From: JBAUHN01 sp049680295
GTDB lineage: Bacteria; Pseudomonadota; Alphaproteobacteria; Rhodobacterales; Rhodobacteraceae
NCBI GenBank assembly: GCA_049680295.1
Contig: JBAUHN010000186.1
Span: 1-5,674, forward strand
Direction: 5' to 3'
Length of the DNA stretch: 5,674 nt
The notes under the pieces are model-generated. The model saw only the letters and a program-made list of their open reading frames with translations. It was not told the origin of the DNA and did no database searches. Within the stretch, counting starts at the first letter, position 1; every line of letters starts with the position of its first letter. A program made the translations under genes and the position numbers. Of the stretch, positions 1 through 5,655 are shown in pieces.

Positions 1-1255
1 TCTCGCGGATCATGCCCGGTATAATGGTGTGCATCGGGCGTTTGCCGCCCATCGCTTCATTCGGGTGGCCCGGGATCAGATTGAAGCCGGCACCGCGGTT
101 TTGCAGCAGAATGCCAAACTTTTCCGATGCAATCCCGGACCCGAAGCCATTGAAGATGGAATAAATCAAAGACACCGACATCCCATCGGCATCGACGACG
201 GTGATATAGATTGTGTCCTTGTGCACGGTTTCGGTCAGCGGGGCAGCACTTGCCATTGCTTTTCCGGGGTCAATCAATCCGGCCAGTTTTGTTGCCACAT
301 CCAATGAAAGCATGCGTTCCAATTGGGTCGTGTGGTCGGGATCCGCCAAAAACCTGTTTCGCGCGTCATATGCCAGCTTTGTGGCTTCGGCCTCGATATG
401 TGTGCGGGCCGTGCCGTTGGGGTCCATCGCGGCAGTGTCAAAATGTGACAGAATGTTGAGCATCAAAAGCGCCGTGGCGCCCTGCCCGTTGGGGGGGTGT
501 TCAACAACCTCGATTTCCTTGTAGCGCGCAGAGATTGCGGAGGCTTCGGTGCAGCGGGTGTTGGCGAAATCGTCCGGTTGATGCAGCCCCCCATAGGCTG
601 ACAACGCTGCGATCATATCATCGGCGACTTCGCCGGTGTAGAAGGCATCGCGACCGTCTTTGGCGATGCGGCGTAACACCTCGGCCTGTTTTGGGGCCCG
701 AAACACGGCACCCACTTTCGGGACCTGACCCTTGATCAAATAGTCGTTTCTTGCCGATCCTTGCAGGGTGGCGGCGTCGAGCGCCCAGTCGAATGCCACC
801 CGCGGTGCGACCGGAACGCCTGCTTCGGCATAATTGATGGCGGGTGCCAAAAGCGCATCCAAACCCAGTTTGCCGGTGGTGTCCGACAGGTGGCAAAAGG
901 CGTCGATTGCGGTGGGGATCGTCACGGAATGCGCGCCGTTGATTGGCATCACTTTGTGACCTGCGCCGCGCAAATCGTCGGGGTTCAACGCTTTGGGCGC
1001 CCGCCCGGATCCGTTCAAGGCCAAAACGTCATCGCTGCCGGGCGGCGAGTAGAGCACAAAACAATCGCCACCAATGCCAGTCATCTGTGGTTCGCAAACG
1101 CCCAAAAGCACTGCACCGGCAATAGCTGCATCCATCGCATTCCCGCCGGATTGAAGGATATCAATTGCTGTTTTTGCGGCCAGGGGATGTGACGTCGCGC
1201 ACATGCCATGTGTTGCAAGAACAGGTGACCGTCCTGGAAGTTGAAGATTGCGCAT
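1..1255 (-). CDS. gamma-glutamyltransferase family protein (YwrD/cephalosporin-acylase-like), 3' end cut by window edge
   Basis: The frame is open from the ATG at 1255 to the left edge: 418 codons, with the C-terminus missing. The N-terminus (MRNLQLPGRSPVLATHGM) followed by a Gly-Gly-Asn-Ala-Met-Asp-Ala stretch is typical of this N-terminal nucleophile family. These proteins are made as one chain and cut themselves before a catalytic Thr. That Thr is Thr348 (DTIYITVVD), so the large subunit would be about 347 residues; only the first 71 residues of the small subunit are present. Arg85 (GSGRAP) is the likely carboxylate-binding Arg. Aligned by eye to E. coli Ggt, Asn411 becomes Phe368, Asp433 becomes Gly390, and the Ser462-Ser463 pair becomes His409-Thr410. 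This pattern (LLQNRG...KRPMHTIIP) marks the YwrD/acylase-like branch, so true glutathione transfer is uncertain. No signal peptide is visible, suggesting a cytoplasmic enzyme. An in-frame ATG at 1267 is an alternative start; 1255 fits the family N-terminus better. Confidence 0.9.
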   Translation of the reverse strand, partial: MRNLQLPGRSPVLATHGMCATSHPLAAKTAIDILQSGGNAMDAAIAGAVLLGVCEPQMTGIGGDCFVLYSPPGSDDVLALNGSGRAPKALNPDDLRGAGHKVMPINGAHSVTIPTAIDAFCHLSDTTGKLGLDALLAPAINYAEAGVPVAPRVAFDWALDAATLQGSARNDYLIKGQVPKVGAVFRAPKQAEVLRRIAKDGRDAFYTGEVADDMIAALSAYGGLHQPDDFANTRCTEASAISARYKEIEVVEHPPNGQGATALLMLNILSHFDTAAMDPNGTARTHIEAEATKLAYDARNRFLADPDHTTQLERMLSLDVATKLAGLIDPGKAMASAAPLTETVHKDTIYITVVDADGMSVSLIYSIFNGFGSGIASEKFGILLQNRGAGFNLIPGHPNEAMGGKRPMHTIIPGMIRE

Positions 1256-1295
1256 GCATATACCCATTTGCTTATCAGTTAAAACGCGAACGTAG

Positions 1296-1308
1296 ACCCT
1301 GACAGGGT
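1296..1308. promoter_or_regulatory. 13-base dyad upstream of the transferase gene
   Basis: ACCCTG and CAGGGT form a perfect inverted repeat around a single A, 40 to 53 bases upstream of the transferase ATG at 1255. With one central base it cannot form a stable RNA hairpin, so a protein-binding operator is the more natural reading. No regulator gene is nearby and I do not recognise the motif. A 13-base dyad can occur by chance. Confidence 0.3.
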
Positions 1309-1349
1309 AATGTCCATCGCATCTTTAGCAATTTATTGGGAAGGTAGAA

Positions 1350-1396
1350 CCTCGGCGCCGTGCACTGGGTGGGGGCTATTACACACGACACCGAGG
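1350..1396 (-). other. 13-bp RNA hairpin, minus strand, downstream of the anti-sigma kinase gene
   Basis: On the minus strand, CCTCGGTGTCGTG (1396 to 1384) can pair with CACGGCGCCGAGG (1362 to 1350). As RNA this is an unbroken 13-bp stem with two G-U pairs, closing a 21-base C-rich loop. Read as plus-strand RNA, the same two positions are C-A mismatches, so the structure favours transcription from the minus strand. It lies about 150 bases past the stop codon of the kinase gene and 95 bases before the transferase start. No U-run follows, so it is not a standard intrinsic terminator. It could be a 3' UTR structure protecting the operon mRNA, a leader element of the transferase gene, or part of a small RNA. 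Confidence 0.5.
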
Positions 1397-1517
1397 GAAG
1401 CTATATGCAGCTACAAAACCAGATATGCTTTAACAAAAAGGCAGCAATGTGATCGCAGTTGGGCGGTTTCGCGATGATGACGGAAAAATCCTTGGGACAT
1501 TTGCGCGGATCTTTGTG

Positions 1518-1530
1518 TCGAAAATTTCGA
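1518..1530. promoter_or_regulatory. 13-base palindrome just downstream of the kinase gene
   Basis: TCGAAA and TTTCGA flank a central A, a perfect dyad, five bases from the larger palindrome at 1536-1551. The two could form a paired operator, but no adjacent promoter is recognisable. Chance AT-rich symmetry is possible. Confidence 0.25.
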
Positions 1531-1535
1531 ACCCG

Positions 1536-1551
1536 CACTTTGATCAAAGTG
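1536..1551. promoter_or_regulatory. perfect 16-base palindrome across the kinase stop codon
   Basis: CACTTTGATCAAAGTG is identical to its reverse complement. It spans the TGA stop of the anti-sigma kinase gene (1544-1546), so it includes the last codons and the first untranslated bases. With no loop bases it is a poor RNA hairpin and a good candidate for a dimeric DNA-binding protein. It contains TTGATCAA but lacks the four-base spacer of an FNR/FnrL box (TTGAT-N4-ATCAA). Its role is unknown. Confidence 0.35.
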
Positions 1552-2002
1552 TCGCGTCACCCGGTGGCATTGCCACTTCCAGTCGCATATCCAATCGGTT
1601 TTTCTGATCAAGACGTTGATAGTAAACATCTTTGGCAAGGCTTTTTATGATCGGCCACCCGAAACCACTCTCGGGCAAATCGGCCAAATTCCCGTCAAGG
1701 TTTGCAGCGGCGCCGTCGGGTAGTTGATTGTTCGGCATTGAACCGCCGGAATCAGTGATACGAAAATGCAGGCCGTTCTTTTTGTGGGTGCACCGAATCC
1801 CGATTGGGCCTGATCCGTTTGTCGACAGATAGGCGTGCTTGACTATATTGTTGAGTATTTCGGCGATAACGATTTCGACGACGCCAGCATCCTCGATTTC
1901 GAGGTTCAGCGGCGCAAGCGCAGACATCAATTCGGCCAGTGCGTGACGCACTGCAAGGCTTCCACCTTGGAGAGAAATTTCAAATGCAGGGAGCAGATAC
2001 AT
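1544..2002 (-). CDS. RsbW/SpoIIAB-like ATP-binding anti-sigma factor kinase (RbaW-like)
   Basis: A 152-residue protein of the GHKL ATPase fold (HATPase_c_2), the size expected of RsbW-type anti-sigma kinases. The N box is at 44-57 (EIVIAEILNNIVKHAY), with Glu48 as likely general base, Asn52 as Mg ligand and His56. The G1 box is Asp84-Ser-Gly-Gly, and the G2 box is Glu111-Ser-Gly-Phe-Gly. In this family the protein binds a target, classically a sigma factor, and phosphorylates a Ser on its STAS antagonist, which then lets go. The STAS partner is encoded directly upstream: its stop and this ATG are 28 bases apart, so they are surely co-transcribed. An in-frame TAA immediately precedes the ATG, fixing the start; the best Shine-Dalgarno (AGGA) is rather far, about 13 bases away. 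By analogy with Rhodobacter capsulatus this may be RbaW, which affects gene transfer agent production; that assignment is inferred from gene order and family, not alignment. Confidence 0.9.
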   Translation of the reverse strand: MYLLPAFEISLQGGSLAVRHALAELMSALAPLNLEIEDAGVVEIVIAEILNNIVKHAYLSTNGSGPIGIRCTHKKNGLHFRITDSGGSMPNNQLPDGAAANLDGNLADLPESGFGWPIIKSLAKDVYYQRLDQKNRLDMRLEVAMPPGDATL

Positions 2003-2030
2003 TTAGTTGGCGAAATCCTGTCTGTGATGG

Positions 2031-2369
2031 TCAGCCGCGCAAGTCATCCAAAGCCCTATCTAATGTGGAATACAAAGACATGACTGTGTCCATACGGGTC
2101 AGGCGAAACACCTTGTCAACGGTGGGTGTTAACCCGGCCAATACCAGTTTGCGCGCAGGCCCTAGGTTTTTCATCGACGCAACAATGGCGCCCAGCCCGC
2201 TGGAATCAATGAAATTGACACTGGCCAGATCGACCACAACAGTATCGGGGCCGTCTGCGGTATGTGCGCGCATTGCGTCCTTGAATTGAATTGCGACGGC
2301 GGCGTCTATGCGATCAGTATTGACGGATATTATTGTCAGCGTCTCTTCCGTTTTGGCGGTTAAGTCCAT
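2031..2369 (-). CDS. STAS-domain anti-sigma factor antagonist (RsbV/RbaV-like)
   Basis: A 112-residue single STAS domain, matching the usual size of RsbV/SpoIIAA proteins. The core signature VVVDLASVNFIDSSGLGAI runs over residues 44-62. Ser56 follows Asp55 as does the phosphorylated Ser of RsbV, and is the expected target of the kinase encoded next. In the family model, the unphosphorylated antagonist binds the kinase and frees the kinase's target; phosphorylation reverses this, and a PP2C-type phosphatase resets it. No phosphatase gene is in the window. The ATG at 2369 is chosen over an in-frame one 45 bases upstream because AAGGGAA (2374-2380 on the plus strand) sits at correct spacing, and because the residues encoded upstream do not resemble the family. 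It is the first gene of the operon and is divergent from the thiolase gene. In R. capsulatus the corresponding pair is named rbaV-rbaW; orthology is likely but not proven here. Confidence 0.92.
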   Translation of the reverse strand: MDLTAKTEETLTIISVNTDRIDAAVAIQFKDAMRAHTADGPDTVVVDLASVNFIDSSGLGAIVASMKNLGPARKLVLAGLTPTVDKVFRLTRMDTVMSLYSTLDRALDDLRG

Positions 2370-2453
2370 TATGTTCCCTTTACGACAAACATACCGTGGC
2401 TGTTTACATCGCAAATCTTACCAATGCGTTTTCACCGCCAAGAAAAGGAAAAA
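2370..2453. promoter_or_regulatory. divergent intergenic region, STAS gene and thiolase
   Basis: Eighty-four bases separate the divergent STAS and thiolase start codons, so both promoters are expected in or near this stretch. The thiolase side ends with a clear Shine-Dalgarno, AAAAGGAA at 2443-2450, four bases before the ATG. The STAS side has AAGGGAA on the minus strand. TTTACA at 2403-2408 resembles a plus-strand -35 box, but no matching -10 box lies at 16-18 bases, so I do not name a promoter. No strong inverted repeat is visible. Confidence 0.45.
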
Positions 2454-3632
2454 ATGATCGTGCGAGACGTATTTATTTCGGGGGCAATGCGTACGCCCAT
2501 GGGCGGATTTCAGGGCGATTTTTCGCAGCTTGGTGCGCCTGAACTGGGCGGCGCGGCGATCAAAGCGGCTTTGGATCAATCGGGGCCGGCAGTTGTTCAA
2601 GAAGTGTTGATGGGGTGCGTTTTACCCGCAGGGCAGGGGCAAGCGCCCGCACGGCAGGCGGGATTTGTGGCTGGTTTGGGCGAAGATGTGCCAGCGACAA
2701 CATTGAACAAAATGTGCGGATCAGGGATGAAAGCCGCGATGATCGCCTTTGATCAGATTAGATTGGGCCAGTCGGATGTGGTGGTCGCAGGGGGCATGGA
2801 AAGCATGACAAATGCGCCATATATCCTGCCAAAAATGCGCGGCGGTGCGCGGTTGGGTCATGGGCAGGTCATTGATCACATGTTTCTTGATGGGCTTGAG
2901 GATGCCTATGACAAGGGCCGATTGATGGGAACATTCGCCGAAGACTGTGCCGAGGCATTTCAATTCACACGGGCTGTGCAGGATGATTATGCCTTGGCCT
3001 CGTTGTCACGCGCTTTGGATGCGCAGTCAGACGGCGCATTTGAGGGGGAAATCGCGCCAGTTGATGTGACGTCACGCAAGGGTACTGTGACGGTTCGGGC
3101 CGATGAGCAGCCCGCTGCTGCGCGGCCCGAGAAAATTCCACAGTTGAAACCTGCCTTTCGGGGTGGCGGTACAGTAACGGCGGCCAATTCGTCTTCTATT
3201 TCGGATGGCGCTGCGGCGCTGGTGCTGGTGTCGGGTGATGCGGCGGCGACACAGGGGTTGAAGGTTCGGGCACGGATTGTCGGCCACGCGAGCCATGCGC
3301 AGGCGCCCGGATTGTTCACCACAGCACCAGTGCCCGCGGCGCAAAAACTGCTGGACCGGATTGGCTGGACAAAAGACAGCGTCGGTCTGTGGGAGATCAA
3401 CGAGGCATTCGCCGTGGTGCCACTGGCCTTTATGCGCGAAATGGGGCTGAGCCACGATATCGTAAACGTCAATGGTGGGGCCTGCGCGCTGGGCCATCCG
3501 ATTGGGGCATCCGGCGCGCGTATTGTGGTGACCTTACTGAATGCGATGGAAAGGCGGGGTGTCAAACGTGGTGTGGCTGCGATTTGCATCGGTGGCGGTG
3601 AAGGTACAGCAATCGCGATTGAACGCGACTGA
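2454..3632 (+). CDS. acetyl-CoA C-acetyltransferase (thiolase)
   Basis: A complete 392-residue thiolase, the normal length for the biosynthetic acetoacetyl-CoA type. It catalyses the reversible condensation of two acetyl-CoA into acetoacetyl-CoA, used in polyhydroxybutyrate synthesis or in ketone, fatty-acid and amino-acid breakdown. The nucleophilic Cys88 lies in NKMCGSGMKA, the motif NEAFA is at 316-320, His348 is in GHPIGASG, and Cys378 is in CIGGGEGTA. The last three fall at the numbering of the Zoogloea PhbA enzyme, so the active site is intact. It appears to be a soluble cytoplasmic homotetramer-type enzyme with no signal sequence. An in-frame ATG 30 bases upstream at 2424 is possible, but the ATG at 2454 has a strong Shine-Dalgarno and gives the standard N-terminus (MIVRDVFISGAMRTPMGGF). 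No phaB, CoA transferase or dehydrogenase neighbour is present, so the pathway cannot be fixed from context. Transcription ends at the hairpin 28 bases downstream. Confidence 0.95.
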   Translation: MIVRDVFISGAMRTPMGGFQGDFSQLGAPELGGAAIKAALDQSGPAVVQEVLMGCVLPAGQGQAPARQAGFVAGLGEDVPATTLNKMCGSGMKAAMIAFDQIRLGQSDVVVAGGMESMTNAPYILPKMRGGARLGHGQVIDHMFLDGLEDAYDKGRLMGTFAEDCAEAFQFTRAVQDDYALASLSRALDAQSDGAFEGEIAPVDVTSRKGTVTVRADEQPAAARPEKIPQLKPAFRGGGTVTAANSSSISDGAAALVLVSGDAAATQGLKVRARIVGHASHAQAPGLFTTAPVPAAQKLLDRIGWTKDSVGLWEINEAFAVVPLAFMREMGLSHDIVNVNGGACALGHPIGASGARIVVTLLNAMERRGVKRGVAAICIGGGEGTAIAIERD

Positions 3633-3659
3633 CGGGTCCGCATTTTCGGGTTATTAAAA

Positions 3660-3698
3660 AACCCCCGGGCGTTGCGGCACCGGGGGTTCATATTTTTT
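3660..3698. terminator. bidirectional intrinsic terminator between thiolase and amt
   Basis: AACCCCCGG (3660-3668) pairs with CCGGGGGTT (3680-3688) as a 9-bp, very GC-rich stem with an 11-base loop. On the plus strand it is followed after CATA by a run of six T, ending the thiolase transcript. On the minus strand the run of T begins directly at the stem (GGGGGTTTTTT), giving an even better terminator for the glnK-amt operon. The convergent gene arrangement fits a shared terminator. Confidence 0.93.
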
Positions 3699-3711
3699 AA
3701 TGTGATGGAAA

Positions 3712-5037
3712 TTACCCGCGTGAAAACTCTGGATATGCTTCCATTCCGAGTTCCGACATGTCGAGACCTGAAATCTCAGCCTCTTCGCTGACGCGGATAC
3801 CGACTGTCATTTTCAGGATCATCCAGACACCGGCTGAGACGACGAAAGTAAACACCCCGACAACCACGATCGAATACAGCTGCGTGCCAAGGGCTGCATC
3901 GCCATTGGTAAAGACGACGGCGATGGTGCCCCAGATACCTGCAAACAGGTGCACGGGGATCGCGCCGACGACGTCGTCGATTTTCAACTTGTCGAGCAAC
4001 GGCACAGCAAAGACCACGATCACACCGCCTACGGCACCGATCAAAGTTGCGGCACCCAGTGACGGGGTCAATGGCTCGGCGGTGATTGACACCAACCCGG
4101 CAAGTGCGCCGTTCAAGATCATCGTCAGGTCGGGTTTTTTATACAGCAGTTGTGTCAGGATCAGCGCCGCAATCGCACCACCGGCGGCAGCGGTGTTGGT
4201 GTTGGCGAAAATCCGGCTGATGTCGGCCACATTGGCGGCACTGTCCATATAGAGCTGCGATCCGCCGTTAAATCCGAACCACCCCAACCACAGGATGAAT
4301 GTGCCCAAAGTGGCCAGTGCCAGGTTCGAGCCGGGCATCGGAACGGTGCGTCCGTCCTTGGTGTATTTGCCGATACGTGGCCCAAGGATCAACGCGCCGG
4401 CCAAAGCTGCCCAGCCGCCAACCGAATGCACAACGGTCGAGCCTGCAAAGTCCAGGAAACCCATCGCATCCAGAAAACCGCCGCCCCATTTCCAGCTGGC
4501 CTGAATTGGGTAGATCACAGCCGTCAGGATGATCACGAAACACAAGAACGGCCACAGTTTGATGCGTTCGGCCAAGGCACCCGATACGATGGATGCCGTC
4601 GCAGCACAGAACATCAACTGAAAGAAAAAGTCCGACCCCACAGAGGCATAGGTCAGATCAGGTTCGGCATCTGCCAGGCCAACCGGTTCCAGTCCGGTGA
4701 TGGCAAAGGCGCCCAGGACGCCGTCCATGCTCCAACCGTCACCGGGGTACATCAGATTGTAGCCAAGCAGGTAGTAGAAGATCGTGGCCAGCCCGAACAG
4801 TGCCATGTTTTTGGTCAGCTGCATGGTCACGTTTTTGCCGCGGACAAGACCGGCCTCAAGCATGGCGAACCCGGCGGCCATGAAAAACACCAAGAATCCG
4901 GCAACCAGAAACATGAAAGTGGTGAAGATAAACCCGATTTCGGCGTTTGTTGGTGTCGTGTCGGCGTCTTGGGCAAGCCCCAAACCCGGCAGTGCGACCA
5001 GCACCGCGGCGGGGGCGAGAAATTTAAGTGTGTTCAT
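3712..5037 (-). CDS. amt: ammonium transporter (Amt/MEP/Rh family)
   Basis: A 441-residue inner-membrane channel for ammonium, acting as a trimer. Residues 1-22 form a signal peptide (charged Lys5, hydrophobic core, Gly20-Leu-Ala22 cleavage site), as in E. coli AmtB; eleven membrane helices would follow. By eye the AmtB working residues map as: Phe gate Phe143 and Phe256, Trp184 and Ser260 at the ammonium site, twin pore His204 and His363, and Asp196. The signature reads DFAGSTVVHSVGGW, with Ser where E. coli has Gly, as in many Amt1-type proteins. The C-terminal tail ends GMEAYPEF, the conserved region that couples to PII. The ATG at 5037 has AAGGA nine bases upstream. The gene follows glnK after 27 bases, so the two are one operon, and it ends 13 bases from the shared terminator region. 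Expression is expected to rise under nitrogen limitation. All key residues are intact. Confidence 0.97.
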   Translation of the reverse strand: MNTLKFLAPAAVLVALPGLGLAQDADTTPTNAEIGFIFTTFMFLVAGFLVFFMAAGFAMLEAGLVRGKNVTMQLTKNMALFGLATIFYYLLGYNLMYPGDGWSMDGVLGAFAITGLEPVGLADAEPDLTYASVGSDFFFQLMFCAATASIVSGALAERIKLWPFLCFVIILTAVIYPIQASWKWGGGFLDAMGFLDFAGSTVVHSVGGWAALAGALILGPRIGKYTKDGRTVPMPGSNLALATLGTFILWLGWFGFNGGSQLYMDSAANVADISRIFANTNTAAAGGAIAALILTQLLYKKPDLTMILNGALAGLVSITAEPLTPSLGAATLIGAVGGVIVVFAVPLLDKLKIDDVVGAIPVHLFAGIWGTIAVVFTNGDAALGTQLYSIVVVGVFTFVVSAGVWMILKMTVGIRVSEEAEISGLDMSELGMEAYPEFSRG

Positions 5038-5064
5038 TTTATCGTATCCTTCGTTTGGCGCGGC

Positions 5065-5403
5065 TCAAAGCGCGTCTTCGTTGGTTTCGCCGGTGCGCAC
5101 GCGCACGGCCTGATCCACGTTCAGCACAAAGATTTTGCCGTTGCCGATTTTGCCGGTCTTGGCGGTTTTGGTAATGGTTTCGACGATCCGATCGACCATG
5201 GCGGCTTCGACGACGATCTCGATCTTGATCTTTGGCACGAAATTCACCGCATATTCAGCGCCGCGGTAGATTTCGGTATGCCCGGATTGTGACCCGAAGC
5301 CCTTGATTTCAGTAACCATCATGCCGCGCACGCCTGCTTCTGTCAGCGCTTCGCGGACGTCTTCCAGTTTGAACGGTTTGATTGTTGCGATAATGAGTTT
5401 CAC
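5065..5403 (-). CDS. glnK: PII nitrogen regulatory protein GlnK (GTG start)
   Basis: A 112-residue PII protein, exactly the family's usual length. It is a cytoplasmic trimer that reads 2-oxoglutarate and the ATP/ADP ratio, and plugs the Amt channel when nitrogen is ample. The T-loop carries Tyr51 in YRGAEY (46-51), the site uridylylated by GlnD under nitrogen shortage. The C-terminal signature TGKIGNGKIFVLNVDQAV covers 83-100, with Gly84-Lys85 and Lys90 at the nucleotide site and Arg101 and Arg103 beyond. Linkage to amt directly downstream identifies it as the GlnK rather than the GlnB paralogue. The start codon is GTG (CAC on the plus strand at 5401-5403), supported by AAAGGA seven bases upstream and by the canonical N-terminus MKLIIATIKPFKLEDV. 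It is the first gene of the operon, with the regulatory region to its right. Confidence 0.96.
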   Translation of the reverse strand: MKLIIATIKPFKLEDVREALTEAGVRGMMVTEIKGFGSQSGHTEIYRGAEYAVNFVPKIKIEIVVEAAMVDRIVETITKTAKTGKIGNGKIFVLNVDQAVRVRTGETNEDAL

Positions 5404-5655
5404 CTGGCTGTCCTTTTGAGTGTGTGCGGTTCCCCGCAGTGTGCAGGGCTACGAAACGCTCGATTGCGGCGGGGACGAAAGGTTGGAGGTGTATTTGGGA
5501 GCGAATATAAAAACTCTCAGCCCAATAATTATGCGCTTTCCAAAAAGCGCCTATATAACAGCCAGAAAATAAATCACGTTTCATCGCTTCCAGACCTCAA
5601 CAATCCGGTCCAAGCCCGGTATGGTCGCGAAAAATTGAGGCCGAGCAGAGGTCAA
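5404..5655. promoter_or_regulatory. 252-base upstream region of glnK-amt
   Basis: No gene is seen here. The minus strand must carry the glnK-amt promoter. An AT-rich stretch at 5504-5533 offers -10-like hexamers on the minus strand (TATATT at 5509-5504, CATAAT at 5533-5528), but neither has a good -35 at the right distance, which would suit an activator-dependent promoter. I found no exact sigma-54 GG-N10-GC pair. A short hairpin, TGCGG-N4-CCGCA at 5425-5438, lies in the likely 5' leader of glnK. The right part probably also holds the promoter of the plus-strand gene starting near 5656. Confidence 0.5.
5533..5550. promoter_or_regulatory. 18-base inverted repeat upstream of glnK, possible operator
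   Basis: GCGCTTT (5533-5539) and AAAGCGC (5544-5550) form perfect 7-base arms around CCAA, 130 bases upstream of the glnK start and immediately upstream of the -10-like CATAAT on the minus strand. This is a natural position for a nitrogen regulator such as NtrC, whose known sites are dyads of similar overall size, but the sequence is not a textbook NtrC site. It could also form a small hairpin, though no T-run follows on either strand, so a terminator is unlikely. Confidence 0.4.

Larger units (their letters stand above)
1256..1543. other. 288-base intergenic region with dyads, no gene seen
   Basis: This is the gap between the anti-sigma kinase gene and the transferase gene, both on the minus strand. 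Open frames crossing it are short and without family resemblance. It holds a 13-base dyad near the transferase start, a long hairpin, and two palindromes at its right end, listed separately. No convincing -35/-10 promoter pair was found, although the gap is long enough that the transferase gene probably has its own promoter here. Confidence 0.6.

Noticed and set aside
29..1192. Several plus-strand open frames of 60 to 143 codons across the transferase gene
   Set aside because: They are antisense to a continuous 418-codon frame that carries the N-terminal nucleophile hydrolase motifs in order.
1524..1533. Minus-strand GGGTTCGAAA resembling a tRNA T-loop
   Set aside because: No acceptor, D or anticodon arms can be built around it and there is no CCA-type end; it is explained by the adjacent TCGAAA palindrome.
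1539..1548. FNR/FnrL box inside the 16-base palindrome
   Set aside because: The half-sites TTGA and TCAA abut; the four-base spacer of the consensus is missing.
2370..2414. Upstream ATG that would extend the STAS protein by 15 residues
   Set aside because: The added residues (Arg/Cys-rich) are unlike the family and the extension runs through the strong Shine-Dalgarno serving the ATG at 2369.
2987..3691. A 234-codon minus-strand open frame opposite the thiolase gene
   Set aside because: It would start inside the terminator hairpin and lies antisense to a complete thiolase; the product is Ala/Pro/Ser-rich with no recognisable domain.
3758..4252. A 164-codon plus-strand open frame opposite the end of amt
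   Set aside because: Its composition mirrors the membrane helices read in reverse complement, and there is no family resemblance.
4150..5292. A 380-codon plus-strand open frame opposite amt and glnK
   Set aside because: Its product is low-complexity, rich in Gly, Gln, Arg and His, and matches no family. It lies wholly antisense to two genes with intact catalytic and signature residues. It is a codon-bias shadow.
5549..5564. Possible sigma-54 promoter on the minus strand upstream of glnK (TGGC ... GGC)
   Set aside because: The GG and GC doublets are 11 bases apart instead of the required 10, and the flanking bases fit poorly.
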